64,000 nucleotides of DNA, from assembly GCF_014466955.1 (NCBI RefSeq), contig NZ_AP023396.1, positions 5,952,001 through 6,016,000 on the forward strand, given 5' to 3'. The position numbers and the translations under genes are program-made. The stretch comes from Nocardia wallacei (GTDB lineage Bacteria; Actinomycetota; Actinomycetes; Mycobacteriales; Mycobacteriaceae). Positions 55,729 through 63,913 of the stretch are shown in pieces. Under the pieces are notes generated by a model that saw nothing but the letters and a program-made list of their open reading frames with translations, made no database searches and had not been told where the DNA came from. The first letter of the stretch is position 1, and each line of letters starts with the position of its first letter.

Positions 55729-57126
55729 ATGTTGGTAGCCGGGGTCGACAGTTCGACTCAGTCGTGCAAGGTCGTGGTGTGCGCCGCGGACAGCGGAAAG
55801 ATCCTGCGGCACAGCAAGGTTCCGCACCCGGACGGCACCGAGGTGCCCGCCGACGCCTGGTGGCGGGCGCTGCGGTCGGCGCGCGACGGCCTGCTCGACG
55901 GCGTATCGGCGATCGCGGTGGCGGGTCAGCAGCACGGGCTGGTCGCGCTGGAGGCCGCGGGCACGCCGGTGCGACCGGCGCTGCTGTGGAACGACACGCG
56001 TTCCGCGCAGGCCGCGCAGGACCTGGTCGCCGAGTTCGGCGGACCGCGGGCCTGGGCCGACGCGGTCGGCATCGTGCCGCTCGCCGCGCACACCGTCGCC
56101 AAGTTGCGCTGGCTGGCCGATCACGAACCGGCGCACGCCGATCGGGTGGCGCGGGTGCTGCTGCCGCACGACTACCTCACCTGGCGGCTGCGCGGCGGCA
56201 CCCCCGACCTCGAACCGACCACCGATCGCGGCGACGCCTCCGGCACCGGCTACTGGTCGCCGAAAACGGGCGAGTATCGCAAAGACCTTGTCGCCCTGGC
56301 CTTCCGGGATCGGATGCCGGAGCTGCCCCGGGTGCTCGGTCCGGCCGAACCGGCCGGGCACACGTCCGACGGCCTGCTGGTCGCGGCGGGGACCGGCGAC
56401 AATGCCGCCGCCGCACTGGGTCTGGGCATCGACGCGGGCGATGTCGTGGTGTCGCTGGGTACCAGCGGGACGGTTTTCACCCGCGCCCTACATCCCAGCG
56501 CCGATGCCGGCGGGGTCGTCAACGGCTTCGCCGACGCCGCGGGCGCCTACCTTCCGCTGGTGTGCACGCTGAACGCCGCGCGGGTGCTCGACCGCACGGC
56601 CGCCCTCGCCGGTGTCGGCCTGCGCGAGCTGGAAACCCGTGCCCGCCAGTCGGTCCCGGGCGCGGCGGGACTCACCCTGCTGCCCTACCTCGCCGGGGAG
56701 CGCACGCCCAACCTCCCCGACACCACCGGCACCCTGCACGGCCTGACCCTGTCGAACATGACCCCGGAGCATCTGGCCCGCGCGGGCATCGAGGGCATGC
56801 TGTGCAACCTCGCCGAGGCATTGGACCGGCTCCGCGCCGACGGCATCCGCCCGCGCCGAGTGCTGCTCATCGGCGGCGCGGCCGCCAACCGCCTGGTCGC
56901 CGAAATCGCCGCCCAGATCTTCGAGGTGACCGTCGCCGTCCCCGAACCCCAGGAATACGTAGCCCTCGGCGCCGCCCGCCAAGCCGCCTGGGCCCTCACC
57001 GCCACCCCCGAACCACCGCCCTGGGCCGCGCCCCCGCCCCAGGAATTCCCCGCCCCCGCCGACGGCCCGGGCCGGGAAATCCGAGCGCGCTACGCACACA
57101 CCCGCCGCCTCATCCACGGAAAGTAG
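55729..57126 (+). CDS. xylB: Xylulokinase-like FGGY carbohydrate kinase
   Basis: The 465-residue FGGY kinase has AGVDSSTQSCKVVV, AVAGQQHGLVAL, LLWNDTRSAQ, VVSLGTSGTVFT and LLIGGAAANRLVAEI. The substrate-site pattern (QQHG, WNDTR) is that of D-xylulose kinases. ATG 55729 follows GGAAGGAG at 8 bases; the in-frame GTG at 55720 lies inside that site. The product xylulose-5-phosphate feeds the pentose phosphate pathway. It lies 57 bases behind GH172, probably in the same transcript. Confidence 0.9.
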   Translation: MLVAGVDSSTQSCKVVVCAADSGKILRHSKVPHPDGTEVPADAWWRALRSARDGLLDGVSAIAVAGQQHGLVALEAAGTPVRPALLWNDTRSAQAAQDLVAEFGGPRAWADAVGIVPLAAHTVAKLRWLADHEPAHADRVARVLLPHDYLTWRLRGGTPDLEPTTDRGDASGTGYWSPKTGEYRKDLVALAFRDRMPELPRVLGPAEPAGHTSDGLLVAAGTGDNAAAALGLGIDAGDVVVSLGTSGTVFTRALHPSADAGGVVNGFADAAGAYLPLVCTLNAARVLDRTAALAGVGLRELETRARQSVPGAAGLTLLPYLAGERTPNLPDTTGTLHGLTLSNMTPEHLARAGIEGMLCNLAEALDRLRADGIRPRRVLLIGGAAANRLVAEIAAQIFEVTVAVPEPQEYVALGAARQAAWALTATPEPPPWAAPPPQEFPAPADGPGREIRARYAHTRRLIHGK

Positions 57127-57229
57127 CCGCGCGGCCCGTACCGACACACGTCGCGACGGTCTCCGCCCTCCGACGTGGATCTGTGGCCGGGCCCTTCCCT
57201 GCCGCCTACTCCGATGTCACCATGGCGAC

Positions 57230-57964
57230 ATGCGGCCGGACGACTTCGAACTTGCCGAACTGCTGGTGCGGGAACGGTTTCCGGAGGCGCGGGCGGCGTG
57301 GCTGGGTGGGAGTACGGCGGACGGGAGTGCTACCGCTACCTCGGATCTGGATATCACCGTGCTGCTCGCGGGGCCGCCCGCGCCGTATCGGGAGTCGCTG
57401 GTGCACCGGGGGAAGCCGGTGGAGTTGTTCGTGCAGACCGAGACGTCGATAGCGTATTTTCGCCGGGTCGAGGGCGAGCGGCGGCGGCCCGGGACGTTGC
57501 GGTTGATCGGGCGGTCGGTGGTGCTGGTCGATCGGGACGGTAGCGGTGCGCGGATGCGCGCGGAGTCGTTGCGGAAGCTGGCGGCGGGACCGAAGGCGTT
57601 GAGCGAGAGCGAGTTACGGTCCGCGCGCTACGGGCTCACCGATCTGCTGGACGATCTGTGCGGCGCGACCGATCCCGACGAGCGGCTGCTGATCGGGACC
57701 GCGCTGTGGACGCAGACCGCCGACCTGATCCTGACCGGCAATCGCTGCTGGAGTGCGGGCGGCAAGCGGCTGCATCGCGAACTGGTGGCGTTCGATCGGG
57801 CCGATGGCACCGACCACGCCCGGTCGCTGGCAGACGCCCTGCGTGCGGTCGCGGGCGGTGACGCCGGGCCCATGACCGCGGTCGCCACCGCCGTCCTGGA
57901 CACGTTCGGCGGCCGCCTGTTCGACGGATACCGACTGGACGGGCCGACCGCCGGAAAGCCGTAG
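57230..57964 (+). CDS. Nucleotidyltransferase-fold protein
   Basis: The 244-residue protein has an N-terminal minimal nucleotidyltransferase motif AAWLGGSTADGSATATSDLDITVL (GS...DxD), then a helical C-terminal half with DLILTGNRCWSAGGKRLHREL. The motif pair is typical of the Pol-beta-like superfamily (for example aminoglycoside nucleotidyltransferases), but the substrate cannot be told. It has the same direction as xylB, 103 bases downstream. Confidence 0.75.
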   Translation: MRPDDFELAELLVRERFPEARAAWLGGSTADGSATATSDLDITVLLAGPPAPYRESLVHRGKPVELFVQTETSIAYFRRVEGERRRPGTLRLIGRSVVLVDRDGSGARMRAESLRKLAAGPKALSESELRSARYGLTDLLDDLCGATDPDERLLIGTALWTQTADLILTGNRCWSAGGKRLHRELVAFDRADGTDHARSLADALRAVAGGDAGPMTAVATAVLDTFGGRLFDGYRLDGPTAGKP

Positions 57965-58040
57965 GCCCGGAAACCGAGCTTCGTATAGACCATCCCCCGC
58001 CCCGGATTCTGTCACGGGCCACGCACACCTGTCACGACCG

Positions 58041-58952
58041 TCAGTCCGCGAACCGCAACCGCGCGAGGTGTACCCCGCCCTGCCCCCACCCCGCGCGGGT
58101 GATCCACAGCGTGCCGTCGTCATCGACGATCTCCGCCGCGTGCGCCGCGATATGGCCGACCCGGTCCGCCGGACGGAAGTGCAGGGGATCGTCGCTGCGA
58201 AAGACGTCGGTACCGACGTAGCGGGGCCGCGGGCCGAGGAACAGATACCAGAAACCGTTGTGGCACAACACGAACGGCGATTCCGTGGGTCCGGCGCCGG
58301 TGCCGGTGCGTGGGTCGGTGTAGGCGATGGCGCGCTCGCTCCAGTGCACCAGATCGGTGCTGGTCCGATAGGCGACCACGTGGTGTCCCCCGCCCGGTGC
58401 GCTGGTCGCGCAGTAGTACATGACCCAGCGGTCCCCGAGCCGCAACACCATCGGATCGCGGGCGTCGTACCCGTCGCGGAACAGCGAGCCGTCCGGGTGC
58501 CGAGTCCAGCGCCACAGGTCGGTGGAGGTGGCGAGGTTCATCGCCGTGGCGGTGCGGTCGGTCCCGCCGCCGTCGTAGTACATGAAGTACCGGCCGTCGG
58601 CGCGAACCACATACGGCGCCCACAGGTGGGTCTCGCCGTAGTCCGGGTCGACGGTCAGGGCGGGCGGGCGTTTCGTCCACGGTCCCGTCAGCCGATCCGC
58701 CGTGGCGTGCGCGAACGCGGCCTCCCGCCACGGGTCGGCCGGTTCGGTACCGGTGATGCCGAACAGATGCCAGCCGTCCGCGCCCCGCACCACCGTGTGA
58801 TCGTTGATGTACCACGGCCGCGTCTCCCCCACGCTCGGGTCGTAGACGCGACGAAATCGGCCCGCACTCACCTGCACCCGTATACGGTGCCCGCTCCGGC
58901 CGTCCCCGCACACACGGACACGCCGTCGAATCGCACGGCGCGAATCGGGCAC
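58041..58952 (-). CDS. GH43-like five-bladed beta-propeller glycosidase
   Basis: The 303-residue protein shows repeated propeller blades: DHTVVRGADGWHLFGITG (first acid), LWAPYVVRADGRYFMYYDG, YDARDPMVLRLGDRWVMYY (second Asp) and GAGPTESPFVL (catalytic Glu). This D-D-E layout is that of GH43/GH32-type enzymes acting on arabinan, xylan or fructan. No clear signal peptide is seen. The first 25 residues are basic and poorly conserved, and GTG 58877 may be the real start. It is convergent with the nucleotidyltransferase gene and close to GH172 and xylB. Confidence 0.72.
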   Translation of the reverse strand: MPDSRRAIRRRVRVCGDGRSGHRIRVQVSAGRFRRVYDPSVGETRPWYINDHTVVRGADGWHLFGITGTEPADPWREAAFAHATADRLTGPWTKRPPALTVDPDYGETHLWAPYVVRADGRYFMYYDGGGTDRTATAMNLATSTDLWRWTRHPDGSLFRDGYDARDPMVLRLGDRWVMYYCATSAPGGGHHVVAYRTSTDLVHWSERAIAYTDPRTGTGAGPTESPFVLCHNGFWYLFLGPRPRYVGTDVFRSDDPLHFRPADRVGHIAAHAAEIVDDDGTLWITRAGWGQGGVHLARLRFAD

Positions 58953-59035
58953 ATGGGGTCACCTGTCGCCCAGCGCTGTTCGCCGCGGCCGGTTTCTCTC
59001 CTGCTGTTCCGCGACTACTCCTGGTCGCGCGACGC

Positions 59036-59632
59036 TCAGCGGTCGCGGCGGGCACGCAGGACGACGTCGTGGGTGTGGTGGGTACCGGCAGGCGGCGGCC
59101 CGATGCGTCGGCGGGTCTCGGATACCTCGATGTCCCAGCCGGAATCGAGCAGTGCCGCAACGTCGGCGGGGTGATAGAAGGCGTGGGGATCGAAGTCTTC
59201 GTGACCGGTGAGATCGGCGAGGTCGTGGCCGACGAAGAGCAGGATGCCGCCGGGCGCCACGGCGTCGAGCAGGCCGCGCAGCGCACGATCACCGGCTTGC
59301 CGGGGAAAGGGAAAGTACTGCACCGATACCAGGTCGAAGGCGGCGGCGGGCGGCGGCGTGACGGTCAGGTCGGCGCGAGTCCACGCGACCGCGCCCGGCC
59401 CCGGCACACCGGCGGCCCGAGCCCGTTCCAGCGCGACCCGAGAGATGTCCACGGCGGTGACCTGCCAGCCCTGCCCGGCCAGCCAGCGCGCGTCACCACC
59501 TTCGCCGCAGCCGACATCGAGCGCCTGTCCGGGCGGCAGGCCCGCGGCCTCGGTGACCAGCACCGCGTTGGGCTCGCCGCTGAACAGTAGATCGCGGCTG
59601 CCGTACCGCTCGTCCCAGAACTGTGCGTCCAT
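59036..59632 (-). CDS. SAM-dependent methyltransferase, TehB/TPMT-like
   Basis: The 198-residue methyltransferase begins MDAQFWDERYGSRDLLFSGEPNAVL, has motif I ALDVGCGEGGDARWLAGQG and motif II VTAVDISRVALERA, and ends with GTHHTHDVVLRARR. It resembles TehB/TPMT-like small-molecule methyltransferases and the gene at 52427. It is divergent from the luciferase-like gene at 59798; an ACCGATCGGT palindrome lies between. Confidence 0.85.
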   Translation of the reverse strand: MDAQFWDERYGSRDLLFSGEPNAVLVTEAAGLPPGQALDVGCGEGGDARWLAGQGWQVTAVDISRVALERARAAGVPGPGAVAWTRADLTVTPPPAAAFDLVSVQYFPFPRQAGDRALRGLLDAVAPGGILLFVGHDLADLTGHEDFDPHAFYHPADVAALLDSGWDIEVSETRRRIGPPPAGTHHTHDVVLRARRDR

Positions 59633-59743
59633 GGTGGTTTCGTCTCCTGACTGCCGAGGCCGGTGCACGAACCGGCCTTCCCCAATCTGCCTCCGCCGCC
59701 ACGGTTCCGACAAAGTCCTTTGCCGAATCAGCAAATCCCTGCT

Positions 59744-59753
59744 ACCGATCGGT
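59744..59753. promoter_or_regulatory. Third ACCGATCGGT palindrome, before an LLM oxidoreductase
   Basis: The exact 10-base palindrome found twice at 49535-49578 recurs here, 45 bases before the ATG of the luciferase-like gene and just before AT-rich CATAAATATT that could be a -10 region. CTAGC (59767-59771) and GCTAG (59783-59787) form a second small inverted pair downstream. Confidence 0.5.
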
Positions 59754-59797
59754 CATAAATATTGAACTAGCCAGTTTTTCTCGCTAGCCTGACCGGC

Positions 59798-60676
59798 ATG
59801 CTGGGATTCGCGCTGCCACAGTTCGGAAAGTCCGCCTACGACGACATCGCACACTTCGCGTCGACCGCCGAACGGCTGGGCGCGGGCAGCCTGTGGGTCG
59901 GCGACCGACTTCTCGCCCCGACCGATCCGGCCCGGGGTTACGCCGGCACGGACAGCATCCCGCCGGAGTTCCGCACCGTGCTGGACCCGCTGGTCGCGCT
60001 GACGGTCGCGGCGACGGCGACCACGACCGCGCGGCTGGGCAGCAATGTGCTTGTCGCGCCGTGGTATCCGCCCGTGGCCCTGGCCAGGCAATTGACCAGT
60101 ATCGACGTGATCAGCGGCGGTCGGCTGCTGCCCGGGTTCGGCATCGGCTGGTCGCCGGAGGAGTTCCAGGCGGCGGGTGTGCCGCTGCGCGAGCGCGGCG
60201 CCCGGCTCGACGAACTGCTCGACGTGTTGAACGCGATGTGGACCACCAATCCGGTCGAGCATCACGGTCGGCACTGGACGATCCCGCCGTCGTGGGTCGA
60301 CCTGAAACCGGCGCAGCGCCCGCACCCGCCGATCCATCTGGGGGCGTTCACCCCGCCGGGCCTGAAACGGGTCGGGCGGCGCGCCGACGGCTGGCTGGCG
60401 GTGGTGCAGGTACCGGGTCGCACGCATCGCGCCGACGAACTCGAACAGCAACGCGCGGTCATCGATGACGCCGCGCGCGCCGCCGGGCGCGAACCCGAGG
60501 CCGTCCGCACCGTCGTGCGCGTCAATGTCGCGGCGGGCAGCCGGGTCGAGCAGGTCGCCGACACGCTGCGGTTGCTCACCGACGACGGTTACGAGGACAC
60601 CTTCGTCGACCTGATGTTCGCCGTCTCGGGCCTCGACGAGCACCTGGACTGGGCGAACCGACTGCTCAACCCCTGA
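59798..60676 (+). CDS. LLM-class F420-dependent oxidoreductase
   Basis: The 292-residue luciferase-like protein has MLGFALPQFGKSAYDD, RLGSNVLVAPWYPPVALARQLTSIDVISGGRLLPGFGIGW and PPIHLGAFTPPGLKRVGRRADGWL. The ISGGRxxxGxGxGW block is characteristic of F420-dependent Rv-type LLM proteins. Substrate unknown. It is possibly controlled by the TetR regulator at 48929 through the shared palindrome. Confidence 0.88.
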   Translation: MLGFALPQFGKSAYDDIAHFASTAERLGAGSLWVGDRLLAPTDPARGYAGTDSIPPEFRTVLDPLVALTVAATATTTARLGSNVLVAPWYPPVALARQLTSIDVISGGRLLPGFGIGWSPEEFQAAGVPLRERGARLDELLDVLNAMWTTNPVEHHGRHWTIPPSWVDLKPAQRPHPPIHLGAFTPPGLKRVGRRADGWLAVVQVPGRTHRADELEQQRAVIDDAARAAGREPEAVRTVVRVNVAAGSRVEQVADTLRLLTDDGYEDTFVDLMFAVSGLDEHLDWANRLLNP

Positions 60677-60822
60677 CCCCCGCAGGTCAGCCACCTTTTG
60701 TCGCGATGTGCTATGCCGCGGGCGAGCGATACGGGAGCATGGACGGGTGGTGCGCTGCGCGCCGCGGTGTTCTCCAGATCGTGTCCGTGATCCACTTCCG
60801 CTACGCAGGAGGACCGAGATCC

Positions 60823-61233
60823 ATGGCGATTTATCGGAACTACCGACGTCCCGCCCTGATGGCGACCACCTTCGCGACGATGGGCCTGGCGATCGCGGCG
60901 ACCGCCGCTCCCGCCTTCGCCGCCAACACCATCGACCTCACCGGCGTCGGCCCGGCCAATATCGGCGTCGACTACACCTGCGAGGCCGCGGCCGGGGTGA
61001 CCGCCATCCGGGCGATGGTCGGCGACCCGAACGCGGACAGCCCCTCGGCCTCGGGCGCCCAGAACCAGGTGACGTGCGACGGCACCCAGCAGACCGCCGT
61101 CATCGTGCTCACCGGAACGAACGGCGAGGAGGCGCCGCTGTCGGCCGGTCAGACGGTGCAGGTGCGGGTCGCGCTGGTGGACGCCGACGACATCGTCGTC
61201 ACCGGTCAGGCGAAGGTGGTCGGGCTGCGCTGA
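60823..61233 (+). CDS. Small secreted protein, unknown function
   Basis: The 136-residue protein has a signal peptide (basic MAIYRNYRRP, hydrophobic LMATTFATMGLAIAATA, cleavage after AFA) and a mature part of about 105 residues with two cysteines (YTCEAAAG and VTCDGT) and beta-rich composition, reminiscent of a small Ig-like fold. AGGAGG lies 11 bases before ATG 60823, deciding the start. It is convergent with the SDR gene, 6 bases apart. Confidence 0.75.
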   Translation: MAIYRNYRRPALMATTFATMGLAIAATAAPAFAANTIDLTGVGPANIGVDYTCEAAAGVTAIRAMVGDPNADSPSASGAQNQVTCDGTQQTAVIVLTGTNGEEAPLSAGQTVQVRVALVDADDIVVTGQAKVVGLR

Positions 61234-61239
61234 ACCCGC

Positions 61240-61956
61240 TCAGCGGGTGGTGTACGCGCCGCCGTTGAGATGGATGGTCTGCCCGGTGAGGTGGCGGGCC
61301 TGCGGCGAGGCCAGGAACTCGACCAGCCCGGCCACCTCCGCGGGCCGCCCCGGCCGCTTGTCGTGCGTGGCCGCGACCAGCTGTGCCAGCCGTTCGTCGG
61401 TGAGGCGGCCCTGGAAGAAGTCGGTGTCCTCGATGTATCCGGGAGCCACCGCGTTCACGGTCACCCCGGCCGGACCCAGCTGCGCCGACAGCCCCGCGGA
61501 CCAGGCGGCCAGGGCGGCCTTGGCCGCGCCGTAGGAACTCCCGGCGTACTCGGCGCCGATCGACCCGATATTGATCACCGACCCGCCCGCACGCAGCCGA
61601 TCCCGCAGCGCCGTCGTGGTCAGCACCGCGCTGAGCACGTTCGCGGCCAGATTGTCGTGCCAGCGCTGCGCGGTAGCCGCCAGCGAGTCCGGTTCGGGAC
61701 CCGAGAAATCGGCATTGCCTCCGGCCATGTTCACCAGTACATCCACACTCGGCCCCACCTGCGCGGCGAAATTCTCGACGCTCGCCGGATCCGTTGCGTC
61801 GCAGCGAATTCCGACCACCCCCAGTTCGGCCGCGGTCCGCTCGACCCGGTCGGAGCGCCCGGTGATCACCACCTGCTCGCCCAGTTCGGCGAAGCGCTGC
61901 GCGACCGCCCGCCCGAGTCCGCGGCTGCCGCCGGTCACCACGATCGTTCTTGCCAT
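61240..61956 (-). CDS. Short-chain dehydrogenase/reductase
   Basis: The 238-residue classical SDR has TGGSRGLG (cofactor loop), NMAGG, the Ser of INIGSIGAEY and the catalytic pair YGAAK, with PG after (VAPGYIEDTDFF). Arg after the first loop (ITGRSDR) suggests NADP preference. ATG 61956 fits the fold. It is divergent from a MarR regulator with the palindrome TTTAGCGCTAAA between them. Confidence 0.92.
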   Translation of the reverse strand: MARTIVVTGGSRGLGRAVAQRFAELGEQVVITGRSDRVERTAAELGVVGIRCDATDPASVENFAAQVGPSVDVLVNMAGGNADFSGPEPDSLAATAQRWHDNLAANVLSAVLTTTALRDRLRAGGSVINIGSIGAEYAGSSYGAAKAALAAWSAGLSAQLGPAGVTVNAVAPGYIEDTDFFQGRLTDERLAQLVAATHDKRPGRPAEVAGLVEFLASPQARHLTGQTIHLNGGAYTTR

Positions 61957-61977
61957 CGGTTCCCTTCCATCGGTATA

Positions 61978-61989
61978 TTTAGCGCTAAA
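61978..61989. promoter_or_regulatory. MarR operator candidate
   Basis: TTTAGCGCTAAA is a perfect 12-base palindrome in the 66-base gap between the SDR and MarR starts, overlapping AT-rich sequence that can serve as a -10 for either gene. MarR proteins typically bind such sites and repress both divergent genes. Confidence 0.7.
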
Positions 61990-62022
61990 CATACACCGCT
62001 CGGGAGAATCGGGACAGGACGA

Positions 62023-62535
62023 ATGACGCTCGACACAGTGCCGACGGCGGCACAGATCGCCGCGGCCTGGGACCGTGAACTACCCGGCGCGCGAACGCGA
62101 TCCATCGAGATCATCACCCCGCTGTGGGGCGTGGCGAAACTGCTCGCCGACGAGCGGCAGCGCACCCTGCTCCGGCTGGGCATCGATGAGTCGACCCTCG
62201 ACCTGCTCAGCACCCTGCGCCGGGCGGGCCCGCCGTATCAACTCACCACCCGGCAGATCACCGCCCGCAGCCTGGTCACCGCCGGTGCCATCTCCCAGCG
62301 CTTGACACGCGCCGAGGCCGCGGGGCTGATCACCCGCGCGCCGACCACCTCGTCGCGGCGCGGTGTGCTGGTGACGCTGACCGCCGAGGGACACGAGGTG
62401 ATCGAGCGGGTCGTGCGCGAATTGCTGGACTACGAAACGACTCTCACCGATCGACTCACCGCCGACCAGCAGGCCGCCCTCATCGACGCCCTGCGCTGCC
62501 TCGCCGCCGCCGTGCGGCCGAGTCACGAGTTGTGA
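62023..62535 (+). CDS. MarR-family regulator
   Basis: The 170-residue protein has the winged-helix region LTTRQITARSLVTAGAISQRLTRAEAAGLITRAPTTSSRRGVLVTLTAEG, with the DNA-recognition helix and the wing between TSSRRG and VTLT. ATG 62023 follows GGACAGGA. It probably represses itself and the divergent SDR gene until a phenolic or similar ligand binds. Confidence 0.88.
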   Translation: MTLDTVPTAAQIAAAWDRELPGARTRSIEIITPLWGVAKLLADERQRTLLRLGIDESTLDLLSTLRRAGPPYQLTTRQITARSLVTAGAISQRLTRAEAAGLITRAPTTSSRRGVLVTLTAEGHEVIERVVRELLDYETTLTDRLTADQQAALIDALRCLAAAVRPSHEL

Positions 62536-62549
62536 ACCACGGCAAAGGA

Positions 62550-63803
62550 TTACCCTGAGTTCCGCGCGGAATGGAACTCCGGCAGCCACCGCACCGGCGC
62601 GGTCTCGCGAATGTGGATCAGCACGTCGAAGGCGCCGTGCAGCGAGGACAATCGCAGGCGCGCGTCGGCGTCCTCGGCGGGATCGTAGACTCCGCTGATC
62701 ACCCGGGCCTGCGCCGAACCCTGCCGCCACTGTTCGGCCGCGGCCGGGACCTCGCCGCGCAGATCGATATAGAAGGCAGGCAGATCCACGACCGCCAGGG
62801 TCGCATCGATCAGGTCCGGCGCGGGCGCCGGCGCGGTGGCCACGCCGAGGTCGCCGTGGTGGAAACCGACGGCCACCGCCGCGTACCGGGCGACGAAGTG
62901 CCGCCGCAGGTGCGCGCCCGTGCCGATGAAGGATTCGGCATTCTCGCCACCGACCTCGATCGCCAGCCCGGCCGTGTGCGCGAGGCCGTCCCAGTAGACG
63001 ATGCGCGCGCCGGTGGCGTCGTGCCGGTCGATGACGGTCTGCGCCGACGGTCGTTCGTCGCGGCCGAAACCGCCCAGTCCGGCGACGCTGTTCTCATGGA
63101 AGGCGACGATGCGGCGCATCCGCTCGACCGCCTCGGCGTGCTCGGCGGCGGCCGCGTCGCTCGGCGACAGCGACTCCACCAGCGCCAGCGCGTCGCGCGC
63201 GTGCTCGGCGAACGGGCGGCCGGGATGGATGCCCTGGTGCCGCTGCACATGCTCGTCGATGCGGTGCGCGCTGCGGATGACCGACAGGTGTGCCTCGAGC
63301 TCGGCGGCTCGCTCGGGTGCGATCCGCCGGACGCGCTCGAGCGCGACATCGTAATCGGAGGGCTGTGCCGCGACCGGTTCGACGCCGAACACGCGCACCC
63401 GATCGTCGGGATGGTTCCGGTTGAACTCCCGGATCCATTCCAGCGTCGCCACCATCTCGGCGGTGCGCCAGGGCCGCCACGCCTGTGCGAGCACCGACCG
63501 GACGTCCCCGGCCCCGGTCGCGACATACGCGTCGATGCGCTCCCCGGACGGCACGGAATCCTGGATCGCGAGGGCGCGGAACCCGTGCTCGGTCACCAAT
63601 CGGCGGAACAGGCGCTCGCGCACGCCGTAGGTCTGCCGGGAGAACCGGGTCGACTCCCCGATGCCCACGACGGTCGCGGTCGCCAGACTGTCGGCCAGGG
63701 CGTCCAGGTCGGCACCCGCGTCCGTCGCCTCGGTGCCGAGCACGGGATGTGCCGCCGCGCGCAGCCACTCGTGCAGTGCCGTGTCGGTGATCGTGGTGGT
63801 CAT
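62550..63803 (-). CDS. Erythromycin-esterase-family protein
   Basis: The 417-residue protein belongs to the erythromycin esterase/succinoglycan-biosynthesis-like family: VVGIGESTRFSRQTYGVRERLFRRLVTEHGFRALAIQDSV, then RPWRTAEMVATLEWIREFNR, VRVFGVEPV and IVYWDGLAHTAGL. In true Ere enzymes the first block reads GE-x-x-H with a key His; here it is GESTR, so macrolide hydrolysis should not be assumed. ATG 63803 was chosen over the upstream frame. It is convergent with marR. Confidence 0.8.
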   Translation of the reverse strand: MTTTITDTALHEWLRAAAHPVLGTEATDAGADLDALADSLATATVVGIGESTRFSRQTYGVRERLFRRLVTEHGFRALAIQDSVPSGERIDAYVATGAGDVRSVLAQAWRPWRTAEMVATLEWIREFNRNHPDDRVRVFGVEPVAAQPSDYDVALERVRRIAPERAAELEAHLSVIRSAHRIDEHVQRHQGIHPGRPFAEHARDALALVESLSPSDAAAAEHAEAVERMRRIVAFHENSVAGLGGFGRDERPSAQTVIDRHDATGARIVYWDGLAHTAGLAIEVGGENAESFIGTGAHLRRHFVARYAAVAVGFHHGDLGVATAPAPAPDLIDATLAVVDLPAFYIDLRGEVPAAAEQWRQGSAQARVISGVYDPAEDADARLRLSSLHGAFDVLIHIRETAPVRWLPEFHSARNSG

Positions 63804-63913
63804 GCGGTCCTCCCGGATCCTCGAGGTGTCGAACGCCTTCAGCCTCACCCCTCAACAATGGTTGAGGTCAAGGCGCGCGCACAGTGACCCGGGTCGCACC
63901 TGTGGCGAGTCCG

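Noticed and set aside
62550..63803. Macrolide resistance gene
   Set aside because: Family membership only; the usual catalytic His is missing, so resistance is not supported.
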